From Escallonia rubra (Eukaryota; Streptophyta; Magnoliopsida; Escalloniales; Escalloniaceae), in assembly GCA_033065855.1 (NCBI GenBank), contig JAVXUO010001960.1, positions 62,001 through 126,000 on the forward strand: a stretch of 64,000 bases of DNA, written 5' to 3'. The position numbers were made by a program, and so were the translations under genes. Under the pieces are notes generated by a model, which was given only the letters and a program-made list of their open reading frames with translations, was not told the origin of the DNA and searched no databases. Each line of letters starts with the position of its first letter. Position 1 is the stretch's first letter. Positions 47,485-59,136 of this stretch are shown here, piece after piece.

Positions 47485-48225
47485 AAAATACAATCAGGCA
47501 CGTTGCGATGTCACTCACCGTCTCTACCGAGGACATCGCCAGCAAAGAGGCCGGCGATGACGCGAGCCCTAGCTCATTCTACCTCTATACTCACAAAAAC
47601 ACTACAACACCACACGCCCTTTTTACCTATGAAATCAACAATAATACATTCATTACGCTCCCCCGTAACACCACCATACATCCACCCACTTACACACCAT
47701 CAAGCACATGCACACACCGGTCTCGCGTAAACACGGCAGCCATGGATGCCCGGTCGCAACCATAGCCCTCTTTTTTTTTTATCAGACCTACATACATACG
47801 CACACTAGGGCAGAGCCAGTGGCTGCCCTCAGTTCACGCACAACTCGAACACAATTCCACAACCAAAACACACCATACCCACAGGCTACACCAAGACTGA
47901 AGCAGCCCCTCCTTCGCACCATGGCTGCACCACAGCCCACATTCTCACCAGTCGAATTATACACGTAGAAAATCTCACAAACACACATTCCTCATACATT
48001 CATTGTACTACTCTCTTTCTGTCTGTGTCCTTACAAATGTACGGGTTGGAATGGCCAACAGAAGAAAGCTGTCAACCAGAGGCATTGTGTCACCATTGGC
48101 CAAAAGAGTTTCAACATCGATGTTTTTGTTGTTCAATTGCAAAACCTCATTACCCACACTCACAGATTTATATTGACACACTACACACGTTACTCCAAAA
48201 ATCACAGCCCCTTACTCCCTAAACA
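47485..48225 (-). mobile_element. LTR-like fragment related to the 9,909-11,107 block
   Basis: Read on the minus strand it carries GCCATGGTGCGAAGGAGGGGCTGC, resembling GCCATTATGGTTCGAATGGAAGGGG..GCTGC near 10,658, followed by GT-rich sequence. The His/Thr-rich plus-strand frames here are therefore low-complexity artefacts. Ends were not determined. Confidence 0.4.
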
Positions 48226-48599
48226 ATGAATAAACCTAGTATACGTAAAACTTATTGGGATAGACCTTTTCAATATGGATAGGACTATTCTACGTAAACT
48301 TTAATGGATCATTTGCTAACGTAATATTGATAGATCACTTATTTAAGTATGAATCACGGATAATAAATTGTCATCCTTAATAGTTACTACGTTAATACCA
48401 ATGTATGCGAGCTATCATTGATTCTTGAAAGAACAATGATAATGGCGGAGGTATTGTTGACCATGGGAGGCGTCAGAATCAGAATCACATGTCCTATGAA
48501 TTCCTGTGGTGAATTTCTGTTCAGTTTGGTATTTTACAACCCCACGTTGTACCTAGAATAGGCTTTATCTTGTCTAAAAAGCTTCCAATATACGACGGT

Positions 48600-49255
48600 C
48601 AATATTTGTAGCTTCTTAATTTAAATCCCCACAAGCCACCAAGAAGGACTAACTTGTGATGGGCAAGGCGCAGGGCTGTGGTTCCATCTCTTCACAAGAA
48701 GCACCTGTCGGTAATAGTTGATCGGGTGTTCTGCTAATGTGCTGAGAGATTGGGAGGCAAGCTCAAAAGCAACGTTTTCAATGGATCTGCTATTAATATG
48801 GAAGAACAGTTCTCTCAATTGACCCCAAACGTTATTGGTCTAGCAGGGTAGTGTTCAACTACAATTTTGATTCCCTTGAGAGTGATAGTCCTATTATTGA
48901 AGTTGTTTACACTGCATTGAAAGAAGCAGAGGCCCGTTCAACTAACCTGCTGCTATATTGGAAGGCAGGTTCTGTATTCATTTTTCGTTGTTACAAATCT
49001 TAGTTTCTTTAGCTCTCGATGATAACAAGGATGCTGATCCTTTTTTGCATATTAGAGTAATATTTACAATTATCCCAAGGCAAATAAAAGCTGAACCAGC
49101 TGTTACAGTGATGAGAATGATTGTTGAAGCACTCACTGCGAAGTGCAAAGAAATTGTGGTCACTGAGGGTGAAAAGATCAACGAGGAGGACTACGTGAAT
49201 GAAGCAAATCCAAGCATCACTTGGTTCTCGGTTGCCAGCAGGGAGGAGGTTTAAA
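48600..49255 (+). other. Possible host-gene fragments, unknown family
   Basis: The plus-strand frame 48,958-49,254 (98 codons) has protein-like composition ([20 protein letters not shown]; ending [13 protein letters not shown]) and coding-like sequence continues upstream from about 48,840. On the opposite strand 48,621-48,818 gives [21 protein letters not shown] do not recognise either. They may be exon remnants of an old gene or captured cargo; no splice model was supported. Confidence 0.3.
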
Positions 49256-50125
49256 ATGTTCCTTTAATAGTTCGATATAAGATTCTATGATTTTATAATG
49301 TCAAAGTAAAAGAGATTCTTACTTCCGGTATCCCATCAAATGGATGATTACATGGAGTCTAGTCTGAATTTGCTATTGAAAGCCATTGAGCAGTCTGGCC
49401 CCTTTTTGATTGAATGCCACCGTGCTCTATGTCAACACCAATTTAGTTTCTGAATTTCCACTATAGGCATAACCTGAATTGACGCATGAGTCATAGCAAT
49501 GTGACGGTGAGGGGCCTGATTTTTGAATTCTACGGGGCTAGCAATTCCAAACAGATTCCTCAGTTAATGTTCAGTTTCAATTTCTGGCTTCTTTTCTAAT
49601 TATAACAACAACAGTGGAGACTTTTGTGTTTATAAAGCATTGATGGGTCCTGTTAGGCGTAGATCATGGTGGCAAACCGAGAGAATTGGTTATAACAAGA
49701 GAAAAGCTGACTTGCCTGTGAGTGATACATAATTTGTTGTCAATCCAGCTTTAGGAAAATCTTATGTGAAGCAGGGGGGGTACTCTATTGGCCAAATTGG
49801 ATACTTTGCTTGATTGGTATCAGGGAGATATTTAGTACCCTATGGGAGTTTACAGAGTATTACGATGCGTGAAAAAATCACACTTTTTTGCCGGTTTCCA
49901 TAATTTTTAGTGTTTTTCAAACCCCTTCGAGGTTGCGATTTTCTTTTCTCAAGGGTACGGTCTAAATGTCCAACCCCCCCCCCCCCCGGACAACGTTACA
50001 CGTTATGAGTTTGTTTATCATTAAATCACAGGATAAGCTTATTTAAGAATAAAAAAAAAAGAAATCCCTACATATTATGAGCCAACCTTGGGATTACTAG
50101 TCTTATGACTTTACCACGAAACCGT
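49256..50125. other. Spacer, unresolved
   Basis: No gene identified. Contains a G run near 49,774 and a C run at 49,973-49,987. Confidence 0.35.
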
Positions 50126-50611
50126 TCATGCAACACAATAAATTGGCATGAAACAAACACTTGCCTTATTGGTCTTGCGTTTCTCTTTGCCTTTCTTCGG
50201 AGCTGCGTTGTACTCCTCCATGCCTTTTTTGGATTGGAGGACGAACGGTAATTTCTCATCCTCGCTGAGGTCTTTCCACATTTGCGAGGCAAGCTGTGAA
50301 ACCTAAAATGAAGACATATTTTAGATTGTCAATAGAGCTGTTACCAAATAAGTGAGCTGGGAAATGCTAAAATAGTTTCAATTACCTCTCTCATCGTCAT
50401 GTATTGGGTAGCGTGGGACTGCTGCAGTCCTTGCTTTATTTCGGCGCTGAAGACAATAATGCAAACCAAGGTCAAACACTCATCATAATTACATGTCTTG
50501 CATATACACTACCTTATAAACTTTATCAAGAACTTACAAAAATCGCATGAACGCGTTGACATGCCTCTTCCTTGTACTAGATGCCTCGCCTCGCTCCATG
50601 TTTGAGCTCAT
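50126..50611 (-). CDS. Small three-exon HMG-box protein, 103 residues
   Basis: HMG-box proteins bend DNA and act in chromatin or transcription. Minus-strand model: exon 1 50,538-50,611 (ATG at 50,611; donor GTAAGTT), exon 2 50,386-50,446 (acceptor TCTTCAG, donor GTAATT), exon 3 50,126-50,302 (acceptor ATTTTAG, stop TGA). Exon lengths 74, 61 and 177 give an uninterrupted frame. The protein opens MSSNMERGEASS, then RKRHVNAFMRFFAEIKQG (helix 1; family pattern KRPxNAFmxF), MREVSQLASQMWKDLSEDEK (helix 2, with the conserved Trp) and PFVLQSKKGMEEYN (helix 3), ending in a Lys-rich tail. It is shorter and more diverged than plant HMGB proteins. It lies about 3 kb from the protease genes on the same strand, so it may be cargo of the same element or an independent gene. 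Confidence 0.55.
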
Positions 50612-50619
50612 TGCTGAAA

Positions 50620-51395
50620 CAAATGGCAATTGTAAATATATGTACAAACTTTTGATCTAATATTGTACGTAGATGCAGTGGCAGAGCCATTAACCTTACA
50701 CAATGTGGACACCTAATAGATGTAAAAATTACACTTGCAACAGCTAAACTATAGTCAATATGTAATTACTTCTTAGATCAACCATGTGGCCATGTGTAAA
50801 TTAGCAATGGAGAAATTACTCTGCCATTTTACACATCATGTCTCAACTTGGCAAATTAAGTTGCCAACAACCCACCATTTATGTGTAGTTGATACCTATG
50901 TTACATGGACCCATCAATTTGGGGTGAAGAACGGTGTCCAGACGACACGACCCTGACACAAGTACGGGAGCAGTACCAGACCCTTTGGATTGAGAACGGA
51001 CACGGCTGATGTCTCTGTCGCTACTTAGAGGATGAAGAAGATTCTTGGGCAACTTTTAATCCGGATGAAATGAAGAAGGAAATGATGACACATCAAACTT
51101 ACCAATTTTTTCTTCTTCGTTTTTTGTTAAATTAATGAATGAAATCCTTAAATTGATTGATCTTTGTTATTGTGTACTCGTTTCATTTGTTTGCCAATTG
51201 CGTTGCAGAAGAAAGAAGAAGAAAAGTGGCCGGAGACGAAAGAGAAGAAAAGTGGCCGGAGACGGAAAAGAATGAGAAGCAGAAGATGAAGGAGAAGGAG
51301 CAGCGGCAGCAGAAGGGAAAGAGGATTTCTCTGTAACTTACCTCGAGAGACGCATGAGGACTGAACCTTTTTTTTCTTTTTTGTCGTCTCATCTG
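50620..51395. other. Spacer with a dispersed GTGTCC-type repeat
   Basis: The part 50,890-51,010 (GATACCTATGTTACATGGAC...CGGTGTCC...GACACG) is a diverged, inverted relative of 57,975-58,115 (GTGTCC...GACACCGAGTCCATGTAACATAGG). The purine-rich tract 51,200-51,330 gives a Leu/Ser-rich antisense frame that is not considered coding. Confidence 0.4.
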
Positions 51396-51399
51396 CCAG

Positions 51400-51545
51400 A
51401 GGCCTCGAACCACATGTCCTTGTGACAAGTTTTCTTTCAGCCTTGAGGCCTCGAACCACACGTCCCTGTGATGGCAGAAAACTTGTCTTGCACTCTTTTG
51501 CAAGTTGAAATGAGGCCTCAAACCACACGTCCTTGTGATGGGATG
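51400..51545. repeat. Three irregularly spaced copies of a 27-bp motif
   Basis: GAGGCCTCGAACCACACGTCC-like sequence followed by (C)TTGTGA occurs near 51,401, 51,446 and 51,511, spaced about 45 and 65 bp. It is too short to be tRNA genes and does not fold as one. Confidence 0.6.
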
Positions 51546-51559
51546 CAAGCATGGCCTCT

Positions 51560-52855
51560 TAATTGTTTCAACCTTTTAACTATTGGGGCGGGGGAGCGGC
51601 AGTTTGGATCCAGGGCTAGTTGGTACTTTTTTTTTGGTAGTCAGAAACCGTGTGTAATATCTCCAAACTATGCTAGAAATCTAAAATATGTTACCTTTGA
51701 CAATGACAGCTCAAATTTTAAATTCATAAATTTTAATGACAGCTCAATTTTTGAATTCATAAATCTCTTTAAAATATTGGTTATGTAAAACTCGGGAAAA
51801 AATATAATTCAACATTCACATTGCATATAAAATTATATTTTATTTTTTACGTTGTGTTACACTTCACTTTTGCCACTATAATTTAGTCACTCTTTTTAAT
51901 TCACGCAATTTAAAGTTTTACGAGCAATTTTTAAGTGGCAGCTGCAATAGAAATGATAAAAAAAAGAGTGCAACTGTAAATCTTTTACCAAAATGTTTGA
52001 CTAATGTACTTAGAAAGAGAAAAATTTGACACTCATTATAATATCGTACATTTTTAATGTTAAAGAATTATTGAGTCAGTCCCATTCCCATGATTAATTT
52101 TTCTATGGCGTATTCCATAGGCCATAGCTGCCAAAAAAATATATTTTTTTATATTATGTGGTCGAACAACAAAAATAAGGTTTTATTAGACAACTATTGA
52201 TATACTTAACGTTAACAATATATGGCATGTGTGTTTCAAACGAGTAGTTCAAATACGGAAAATGAATGTTATTTCAAATATAGTCAAATATACTAATGAA
52301 AAATCTAAAATATGCATTAATATAAAAATGAATTCGAATCAATAATTACGTGCCCTATCATTTGAACTTTTCATAATTAGGAAAAATATTATGTTACAGT
52401 TGTCATATGTTATAGATGTTTATATTTGGCGTAGATATATGGGTATGGACATGTGTGCTTGTGTTTATGTATCCATATTAATATGTATAATTATATATAT
52501 ATTTTTAAAATAGGTTGTAAACTCAAATTTATGACAAATGTCATATAGAATAGATTAACCGCGATACACTGAAAATAATTGATTAACTTTGATAAAACAA
52601 TGAGAGAACAAGAAATTCCACGATTTGTCAACTTAAAAATAAAGATTACCCATAGTAAATTGCAAAAACTCTTGCTAAAATCATGTTATCCAAAAAATTG
52701 CTAACTAATTAGGAATTTAAATACAACGGGGTCTTTTCGTCTATAGTAATGTCTTTTTCATCATAGATTTTCTTAGATTAATATGCAATTATGAGTTATA
52801 CAATCCCATAAGTTATATCAATAGAATCGTACGGGAAGTTAATATTGTTCACTGA
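51560..52855. other. Strongly AT-rich spacer
   Basis: No coding, repeat-end or RNA signal was found. Confidence 0.5.
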
Positions 52856-52859
52856 TATC

Positions 52860-53560
52860 TTCATCACTTCACAGTTCACACCACTATCACCACTATTACC
52901 CTCACATTACCACCCGTCCACCACTATACGGCTACACCCGCCACCATCGCCAGTCAGCACCACACATCCACCTTCACCACACTGGTGCCACCAACACCCG
53001 CCATAGTCACCACAACTACCACTATAGTATGTTACATTACCACCATTATTATCACTATCACCACCACTTAGACTACCATTGTCGTTGTCGCCTCCGCACC
53101 ATGTTCTCACCACCGTCTTTGCTATAAACACTATCACTACTGACTACTGTCACCAACGCTACCACCAGCGACTCTTTAATACCACCACCAGCGCTGTCGC
53201 TACCACTACCATATCCATCGCTAGACTGTCCACCACGACCACCACTACATCACCATTGTCACCAATACTGCCACCAGCGACGTTCGAATAGCGCGAGCAC
53301 TATTACTATCACTAGATCGCGCCAACACCACCAATATTGATGTGACACCATCACCACAACCGCTAACGAAAATAGCTACCACCATCATCACTTCTCACCA
53401 ACACTAGCGACACTTCAATAACAAAATCACCACTACCACGTTGCCATCATTAGACTGCTTGCCATAACTGTCGCTGTTACCGCCACCATCACTATTATCA
53501 CCGGCACCACCATTAATGACACCTTAATAACACGACGACTGCTAACATTGCAGTTTGTTA
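52860..53560. repeat. CAC/ACC-rich degenerate trinucleotide repeat, second tract
   Basis: Same composition and style as 17,240-18,265 (CACCACCACT, ATCACCACC, GCTACCACC). It probably belongs to the same repeat family. Confidence 0.7.
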
Positions 53561-54626
53561 TCCCACCACTTAATGCCACTCCACGCTGATCACTTTCACC
53601 AAAGTGCCGATATAACTTACACTGTTGTTACAACTCGCATGTCACTGCTAATGTGTGTCCAACTATCCATAGATAACACGAAAATATACTCATGTAATTA
53701 TACTCCGATCTCACTAACACTATCATTTTTAGTGGTGGAATTTAATTATAGTATAATAATAAGAACTATAGATGCAACATGACACTACACAAGGAGATTG
53801 TGTCATTCAAGTATTAGTATAGTTTACTAAAATTAGTAAAGTTTTATAAGGGACTAAAATTTTGAAACAAAGAATTTCATGATTAACTAGAGTCAAATTA
53901 AAATTAAATTAGATAATTTTGGATATAACCATTAAATTTAATTTGCCTTGAAAAAAAAAACTTTTTGGGTGCCATTATATTCTGAAGCCCACTTTTCCTA
54001 CCTATGCACCTCATCCCCACCCTAGTCCTTCGAAGCAAAAATTTTGTTGGCCAAACAGTAGTCTACTATAATAGATTCTGACTATTTGAACCAAAGCACA
54101 TAGATGATATATGAACTCTAGTAGAAAAAACAAGTCAGACTTAGGTTCCCAAATCCCAACAACAAAAGAAAAGACTCACACGCCAAATCACACTCCCATA
54201 CTGCCACTGCTTTGCTTTCTTCTTCACTCTTCTGTAGCCAACTTCCCACAAACAACTTGCTTTCTTCAGCAGTTTTTTCTGTATCCAACTTCCCACAAAC
54301 AACATACAGAGGAAAATCTAGCGAATGCCCAAAGAATGAGAAACATATAAAAGCAATACTACAAGAAAATCACAGCACAAAGGTAATATTGGTTTCGATT
54401 ATTCCTTTCCTACAATCAAGCATATATTTCCATATGTTGCTCATAATCTTTTATTCTCTTAGGATAGACAGTATGTCTTCATCTTCATTTTCTACATTCA
54501 AGTGTATAATTCCATAAGAAACTCATAGTACTTTCTCTCTTAGGATAGTAAGTCTTCATTTTTCTTTTCTACATTCAAGCATTTCCATAACAAACTCATA
54601 GTCTTTTCTCTTTAAGGGTAGACAAT
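53561..54626. other. Upstream region of the hAT transposase
   Basis: AT-rich. From about 54,230 a segment repeats TTCCCACAAACAAC and, nearer the start codon, TAGGATAG..GTCTTCAT; it likely includes the 5' leader of the hAT gene. A hAT terminus was not identified. Confidence 0.4.
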
Positions 54627-57123
54627 ATGTCTTCATCTCGATCAATGAAGGGTAAAGGCAAGGCTGTCTTGCGTCCCTCACAGATTCAAGCTGGAGGTTT
54701 TGATGATTCACCACTGTGGAACCATGTCAAAGTCACTGGTGGTGCCGCTGGTAGAGGTGGCAATAGGCACTGGATGTGCAATTACTGCAACAAGAAGGTC
54801 ACGGGTTCATACTCAAAAGTGAAGGGCCATCTGTTGGCCATCCCTCTTTGTGGAGTTACTGCATGCAACAGTTTGAGTGCAGAGATCATGAAAGCAATAA
54901 AGAAAGAGCACGATGATACCGAAAGAAGAAAGCACATACGTATGTTGGAAGCAAGAAAACTTGACGATTACCTCACATTACCTGATGGATCAGATTTGTT
55001 ACAAAACAAAAAACATAAGGCAAGTGGCCCTCTAGAGAAAGCCTTTAACGTGGTGGAAAGAAATATTGCCGATAAGAGAGCAGCCCGCATGTTTTATGCT
55101 TCTGCTTTGTCATTCAACCTAGCTAGGTGCCCTTACTTCAGGAAATATTCTCAGACACTTGCTAATAGCAACATCGCAGGCTACTCTCCACCATCTTATG
55201 ACAGGCTTCGCACTACTTTGCTTGCGCAAGAGAAAGCACACATATTTCGCAAGTTGCAGCCCATAAAAGATACGTGGAAGAAGAAGGGAACATCATTGTG
55301 TTCTGATGGTTGGTCGGATAGACAAAGGAGGCCTCTCATAAATATGATGGCTGCGAATGCTGGAGGAGCTATGTTTCATAGTGCAGTTGATGCAAGCGGA
55401 AATATTAAGGATGCAAACTACGTACTAAGCTTATTTCTCCCTGTGATAGAGGATATTGGAGAAGCAAATATTGTTTAAATTCTCACTGACAATGGAAGCA
55501 ACGTCAAAGCTGCTGGGCAGATGATTGAGGAGATGTATCCTCGCATTTTTTGGACACCATGTGTTGTCCATAGTCTGAATTTAGCGATTAAGAGCATGTG
55601 TGATCCTTCAGAAAAATCACCTCAATATTCTGAGTGTAAATGGATAGCTGAGCTCGTTAATGATGTCCAAAGCATAAGAAACTTTATTGTTAACCACGGC
55701 ATGGCACTATCAATTTTCAATCGCTACTCAGATTTAAGTTTGCTGAAGGTAGCTGAAACAAGATTTGCTTCAAGTATTGTCATGCAAGACGTTTGAGAGA
55801 TGTGAAGCTAGCATTAGAGAAGATGGTTATGGATTCTAGTTGGAAGACCTATCGAGGCGATGAAAAAAGCCCAACAGAAATTAAAGCTCAAGAAGTGAAG
55901 CAATGCATTGTCAATGATACTTGGTGGGATTAGCTGGAGTTTTTCTTGAGCTTTACAGAGCCATTAATGGACATGTTAAGGGCTGCCAATACCGATGCAC
56001 CAGTGATTCATCTAATCTATGACATGTGGGATACAATGATCGAGAAGGAAGTTGATAATCTTTGAACACGAAGGAAAGAACATAATCACAGGTAAATCAG
56101 ATTTTTTTGATGTCATCCACAATGTTTTGGAGGCTAGATGGAACAAAAGCAACACTCTGTTGCACTGTATGGCACATTCCTTGGTTCTAAAGTATTACAG
56201 TGTTGTGTGGCTTAAAGGAGGAACTAACGGAAATGAGAGAATATCCCCTCACGAAGATCAAGAGGTGTAAATGAATAGGATGAAATGTTTCAAGCGGCTT
56301 TTCCCAAATCAAGAAGATATTCGGAAAGTTTGTGTCAAGTATGGTGCATTTTCAAGTGGCTCTGGCTATTTCAACCAAGCTCATGTCATTGAGGCAAGAA
56401 TGTACGAAGAACCAATAACGTGGTGGGCTAATCATGGTTCTTCCACACCATTGTTGCGATATTTAGCGTTCAAACTACTCTCACAGCCCGCATCATCGTC
56501 ATGCTGTGAGAGAAATTGGAGCACGTATTTTGTGATTCAAAGTATCAAAAGGAACACGGCCCCACCACAAGGCATTGCCTCCCTCAAAAGGGCTAGCCAA
56601 GTAGGTACTTATGAGTTCATAGGCAGGGTCTTATAAGGCCAATCGCAAACTCTCCCACAACCGATGTGGGATATTACAATCTCCCCACCTTATTCCTTAG
56701 CGTCCTCGCTAAGGCTTGATCACACATAGCCCAGAATCTTCCTCTCTAGCCAATGTGGGATATACCCGGCTCGCCCTTCGTTGCCCCAACCATCCTCTTG
56801 ATGTGGGATATACCGGGAGTTGCCTTCGTTTCCCCCAACCATTGGCAACCTGACTGGACACCCCAGCCCGAGCTTTTGAGAGTCGGCTCTGATACCATCT
56901 GTAACAACCCGGTCCACGGCCCCACCACAGGGCATTGCCTCCCTCAAAAGGGCTAGCCAAGTAGGTACTTATGAGTTCATAGGCAGGGTCTTATAAGGCC
57001 AATCGCAAACTCTCCCACAACCGATGTGGGATATTATAATAATTGTAATATTCCACATCGGTTGATGAACTTGGAGGCGCTCAAAATCTAGATGTTGATC
57101 ACAGTGGGGACGAAATGGAGTAG
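54627..57123 (+). pseudogene. hAT-superfamily transposase, interrupted by a stop codon, frameshifts and a TRIM
   Basis: The frame opens at 54,627 and runs 283 codons. A BED zinc finger is visible (HWMCNYCNKKVTG...KVKGHLL, Cys51, Cys54, His68), and the catalytic start LCSDGWSD has Asp227. At 55,476 a TAA sits where the same frame resumes at once with ILTDNGSNVKAAG (the second Asp block) and FWTPCVVHSLNLA, so this is a single nonsense change. After 55,796 the coding moves between frames. The C-terminal dimerisation block (TWWANHGSSTPLLRYLAFKL, SSSCCERNWS) is intact at 56,420-56,555 and is then cut by the TRIM; the protein tail (LGGAQNLDVDHSGDEME, stop 57,121) continues after it. Inactive. Confidence 0.85.
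56554..57038 (-). mobile_element. TRIM (miniature LTR retrotransposon) inside the hAT gene
   Basis: Two direct repeats 360 bp apart, 56,554-56,678 and 56,900-57,038, flank 221 bp with no coding capacity. Read on the minus strand, the LTR starts TGTAATATCCCACATCGG and ends GGGTTGTTACA (TATA in place of TACA at the right edge on the plus strand). It is followed two bases later by TGGTATCAGAGCC, the tRNA-Met primer site (plus 56,885-56,897), and the other LTR is preceded by AAGGTGGGGAGAT, a polypurine tract. The outer end of the LTR at 56,554 lacks about 15 bases, so target duplications cannot be read. The repeats are nearly identical, so the insertion is fairly recent. Confidence 0.8.
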
Positions 57124-57926
57124 GCTACTCACTGCTGCAAGTGTGCAACAAGAGTTAGCAGCAGCCAGTAGGTTTTATCATTTTTTTTGTATGTGATACT
57201 GATACCTGATAAGTGAAGAACTGAAGATTGATAATCTTTTGTGTGTTATAAGTTTATAACTTATATCTTTTGTGTCCATATGACTATCTATGTTCAATAT
57301 CTGATCTTCCACTTAAACTTTTGTAACTCTGAAGACTGAAATGATGATATTTAATAGATGCCTTCATTGCCTTGGTGAGTTGGTATTTATGAGTTTTTTA
57401 TCTTTTAATAAACTCAGCATTCTAATTTCTAAGATAACTCGGACACTCTGTGTAAGCTACAGAATTTGTCATTCTATTCCTAGTATTATTATGTTTATCT
57501 TTGATTTGGTAATGCTCACTGCTCAGCAAGTTCCAAGTTCAAAAGCTTGAGAGTTAAAATTGGTCAAGTGACTCAAGTCAATTACTCAATTCTATGGTGC
57601 AAGAAGGTGCATATGAGTATATGACTATAAGTTTTGTCCTCTTCACTCTTCAGCTTAGTAGCTTAAACTTAAAGCCTTAAAGTATCTAATTCTAATCAAC
57701 ATGAAAACATACATGCATACAGGCTACAGCTCAACTACTCAAGATGAAAATCACTGGCTGCCAACAGGCAACAGGTACTTCGCCACCCTCTCTAATAGTC
57801 CAATCTAATACATATCTTGATGCTCTACCTCACATTTCTAGCATTTTATTCAGAATATTTATGTATAGTAATTAGTTATATATGGTGTTTACTGTTTAGT
57901 AGCGCACTACAGTAGGAATATAAAAG
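57124..57926. other. 3' flank of the hAT gene
   Basis: AT-rich, with no further gene; it probably includes the 3' part of the hAT element. No hAT terminal repeat was recognised. Confidence 0.4.

Positions 57927-57976
<50 letters not shown>
57927..57976. repeat. (AT)n microsatellite
   Basis: About 47 bases of uninterrupted alternating A and T. Confidence 0.95.
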
Positions 57977-57981
<5 letters not shown>

Positions 57982-58120
57982 ACGACGTATCCCCATACCC
58001 GTGTCCAACTTTTGGACGGTGTCCACATATCCTATAATTTCGAAAATAGGCGAGTCCGACAATCGGACACGTACCTGATCCGGACACCGACACCGAGTCC
58101 ATGTAACATAGGTTGATACA
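57977..58120. repeat. Dispersed GTGTCC/GACACG repeat
   Basis: Contains GTGTCCAACTTTTGGACGGTGTCC and CGGACACCGACACCGAGTCC, with short internal inverted repeats, and ends CATGTAACATAGGTTGATAC. It relates in reverse orientation to 50,890-51,010. Confidence 0.5.
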
Positions 58121-59136
58121 TCTCGGGCTTTCTTACTTTTGGTAAAGCTTTTCACCAAATCCGACAACCGGACAAAAGACAGATACTATTAATGTGGTGG
58201 ACACTTTAATGTTATTAATCTGCATATGCCCCTTTTTTTTCCTTTCCTGGTACAATGGACTAGGCATATGCCAAAACTACTCCGAAGTCAAAAACTTTAG
58301 ATCCTCAGGGGTCAAACGCCAATGAAGGGAAAATGGGTTGGGTGAGCTGAGGCAATTACTCCACTCGTCCGAACATTTATACGTTGTGGAATACAGATTG
58401 CTGGCCCATAGAGCAGTACTCCACTACTCAGATCCCCAACAGACCCACTAATCATCACCAAAGCGCCCGAAAAGACATCAAAGGAGCATTTATTACCAAT
58501 ACTAAACAAATAACAAAACAAAAAAATGAAGTAGCTACATAAAGAACATTGAGTAGTCAGGGGAACCCAAAGCACCATACAGTGAACATTTACAAAGAGC
58601 AATTCCAATATGATTTCTAAGTATGTGTACACTCCAAAGTCAATGTCAGTACCAACTATCAGTTGAGAAGCGCTACCTAAGCACAATGGTTAACATATAT
58701 GATGCATAGATATCTGAGCCTTGGTACTAATAAATTTGAAACTAAAGCTAGTATGCCTCTTCGATATTCACCTTGAATCTTATAAGCGATGAATATTTCA
58801 TTCACCAATTCACGAGGGCTGAGATTTATGGATGATTTCATTTTGCTTAAACAATAATAATTGATCTAATTTTTCAATCAACAACCCACAGAAATTCTAC
58901 CCATAGATTACTAAGGTAAGAAGAATGAGGGAAAATAAAGCTCGTCTGAAATAAAACAAGAAAATAAGTGGGAGGAAGACAACTCAGAGTACAAACCTGT
59001 CGCTCGTCGCCTGACGTCGCGGGCCTTCGCTTCTTGTCGCGCTCGGAGCAGTCACCACCGCTCACTTTCTCTCTCGCTGCTTGAATTTGGCGGTAGCTGG
59101 GAACTGCAAATACAAATGTGGCCGAAAATTCAATTT
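58121..59136. other. Spacer with a possible short 5' exon
   Basis: On the minus strand a start at 59,065 gives MSGGDCSERDKKRRPATSGD followed by a possible donor (GTTTGT). This might be the first exon of a gene captured by or flanking the CACTA end, but no continuation was found. Confidence 0.25.

Noticed and set aside
47473..47968. Thr/His-rich plus-strand frames
   Set aside because: The region is an inverted LTR-like, GT-rich fragment; the frames are low complexity.
51400..51545. Short tRNA-like or CRISPR-like repeats (GAGGCCTCGAACCAC)
   Set aside because: Only three copies with unequal spacing and no cloverleaf; a eukaryotic nuclear window is not a CRISPR setting.
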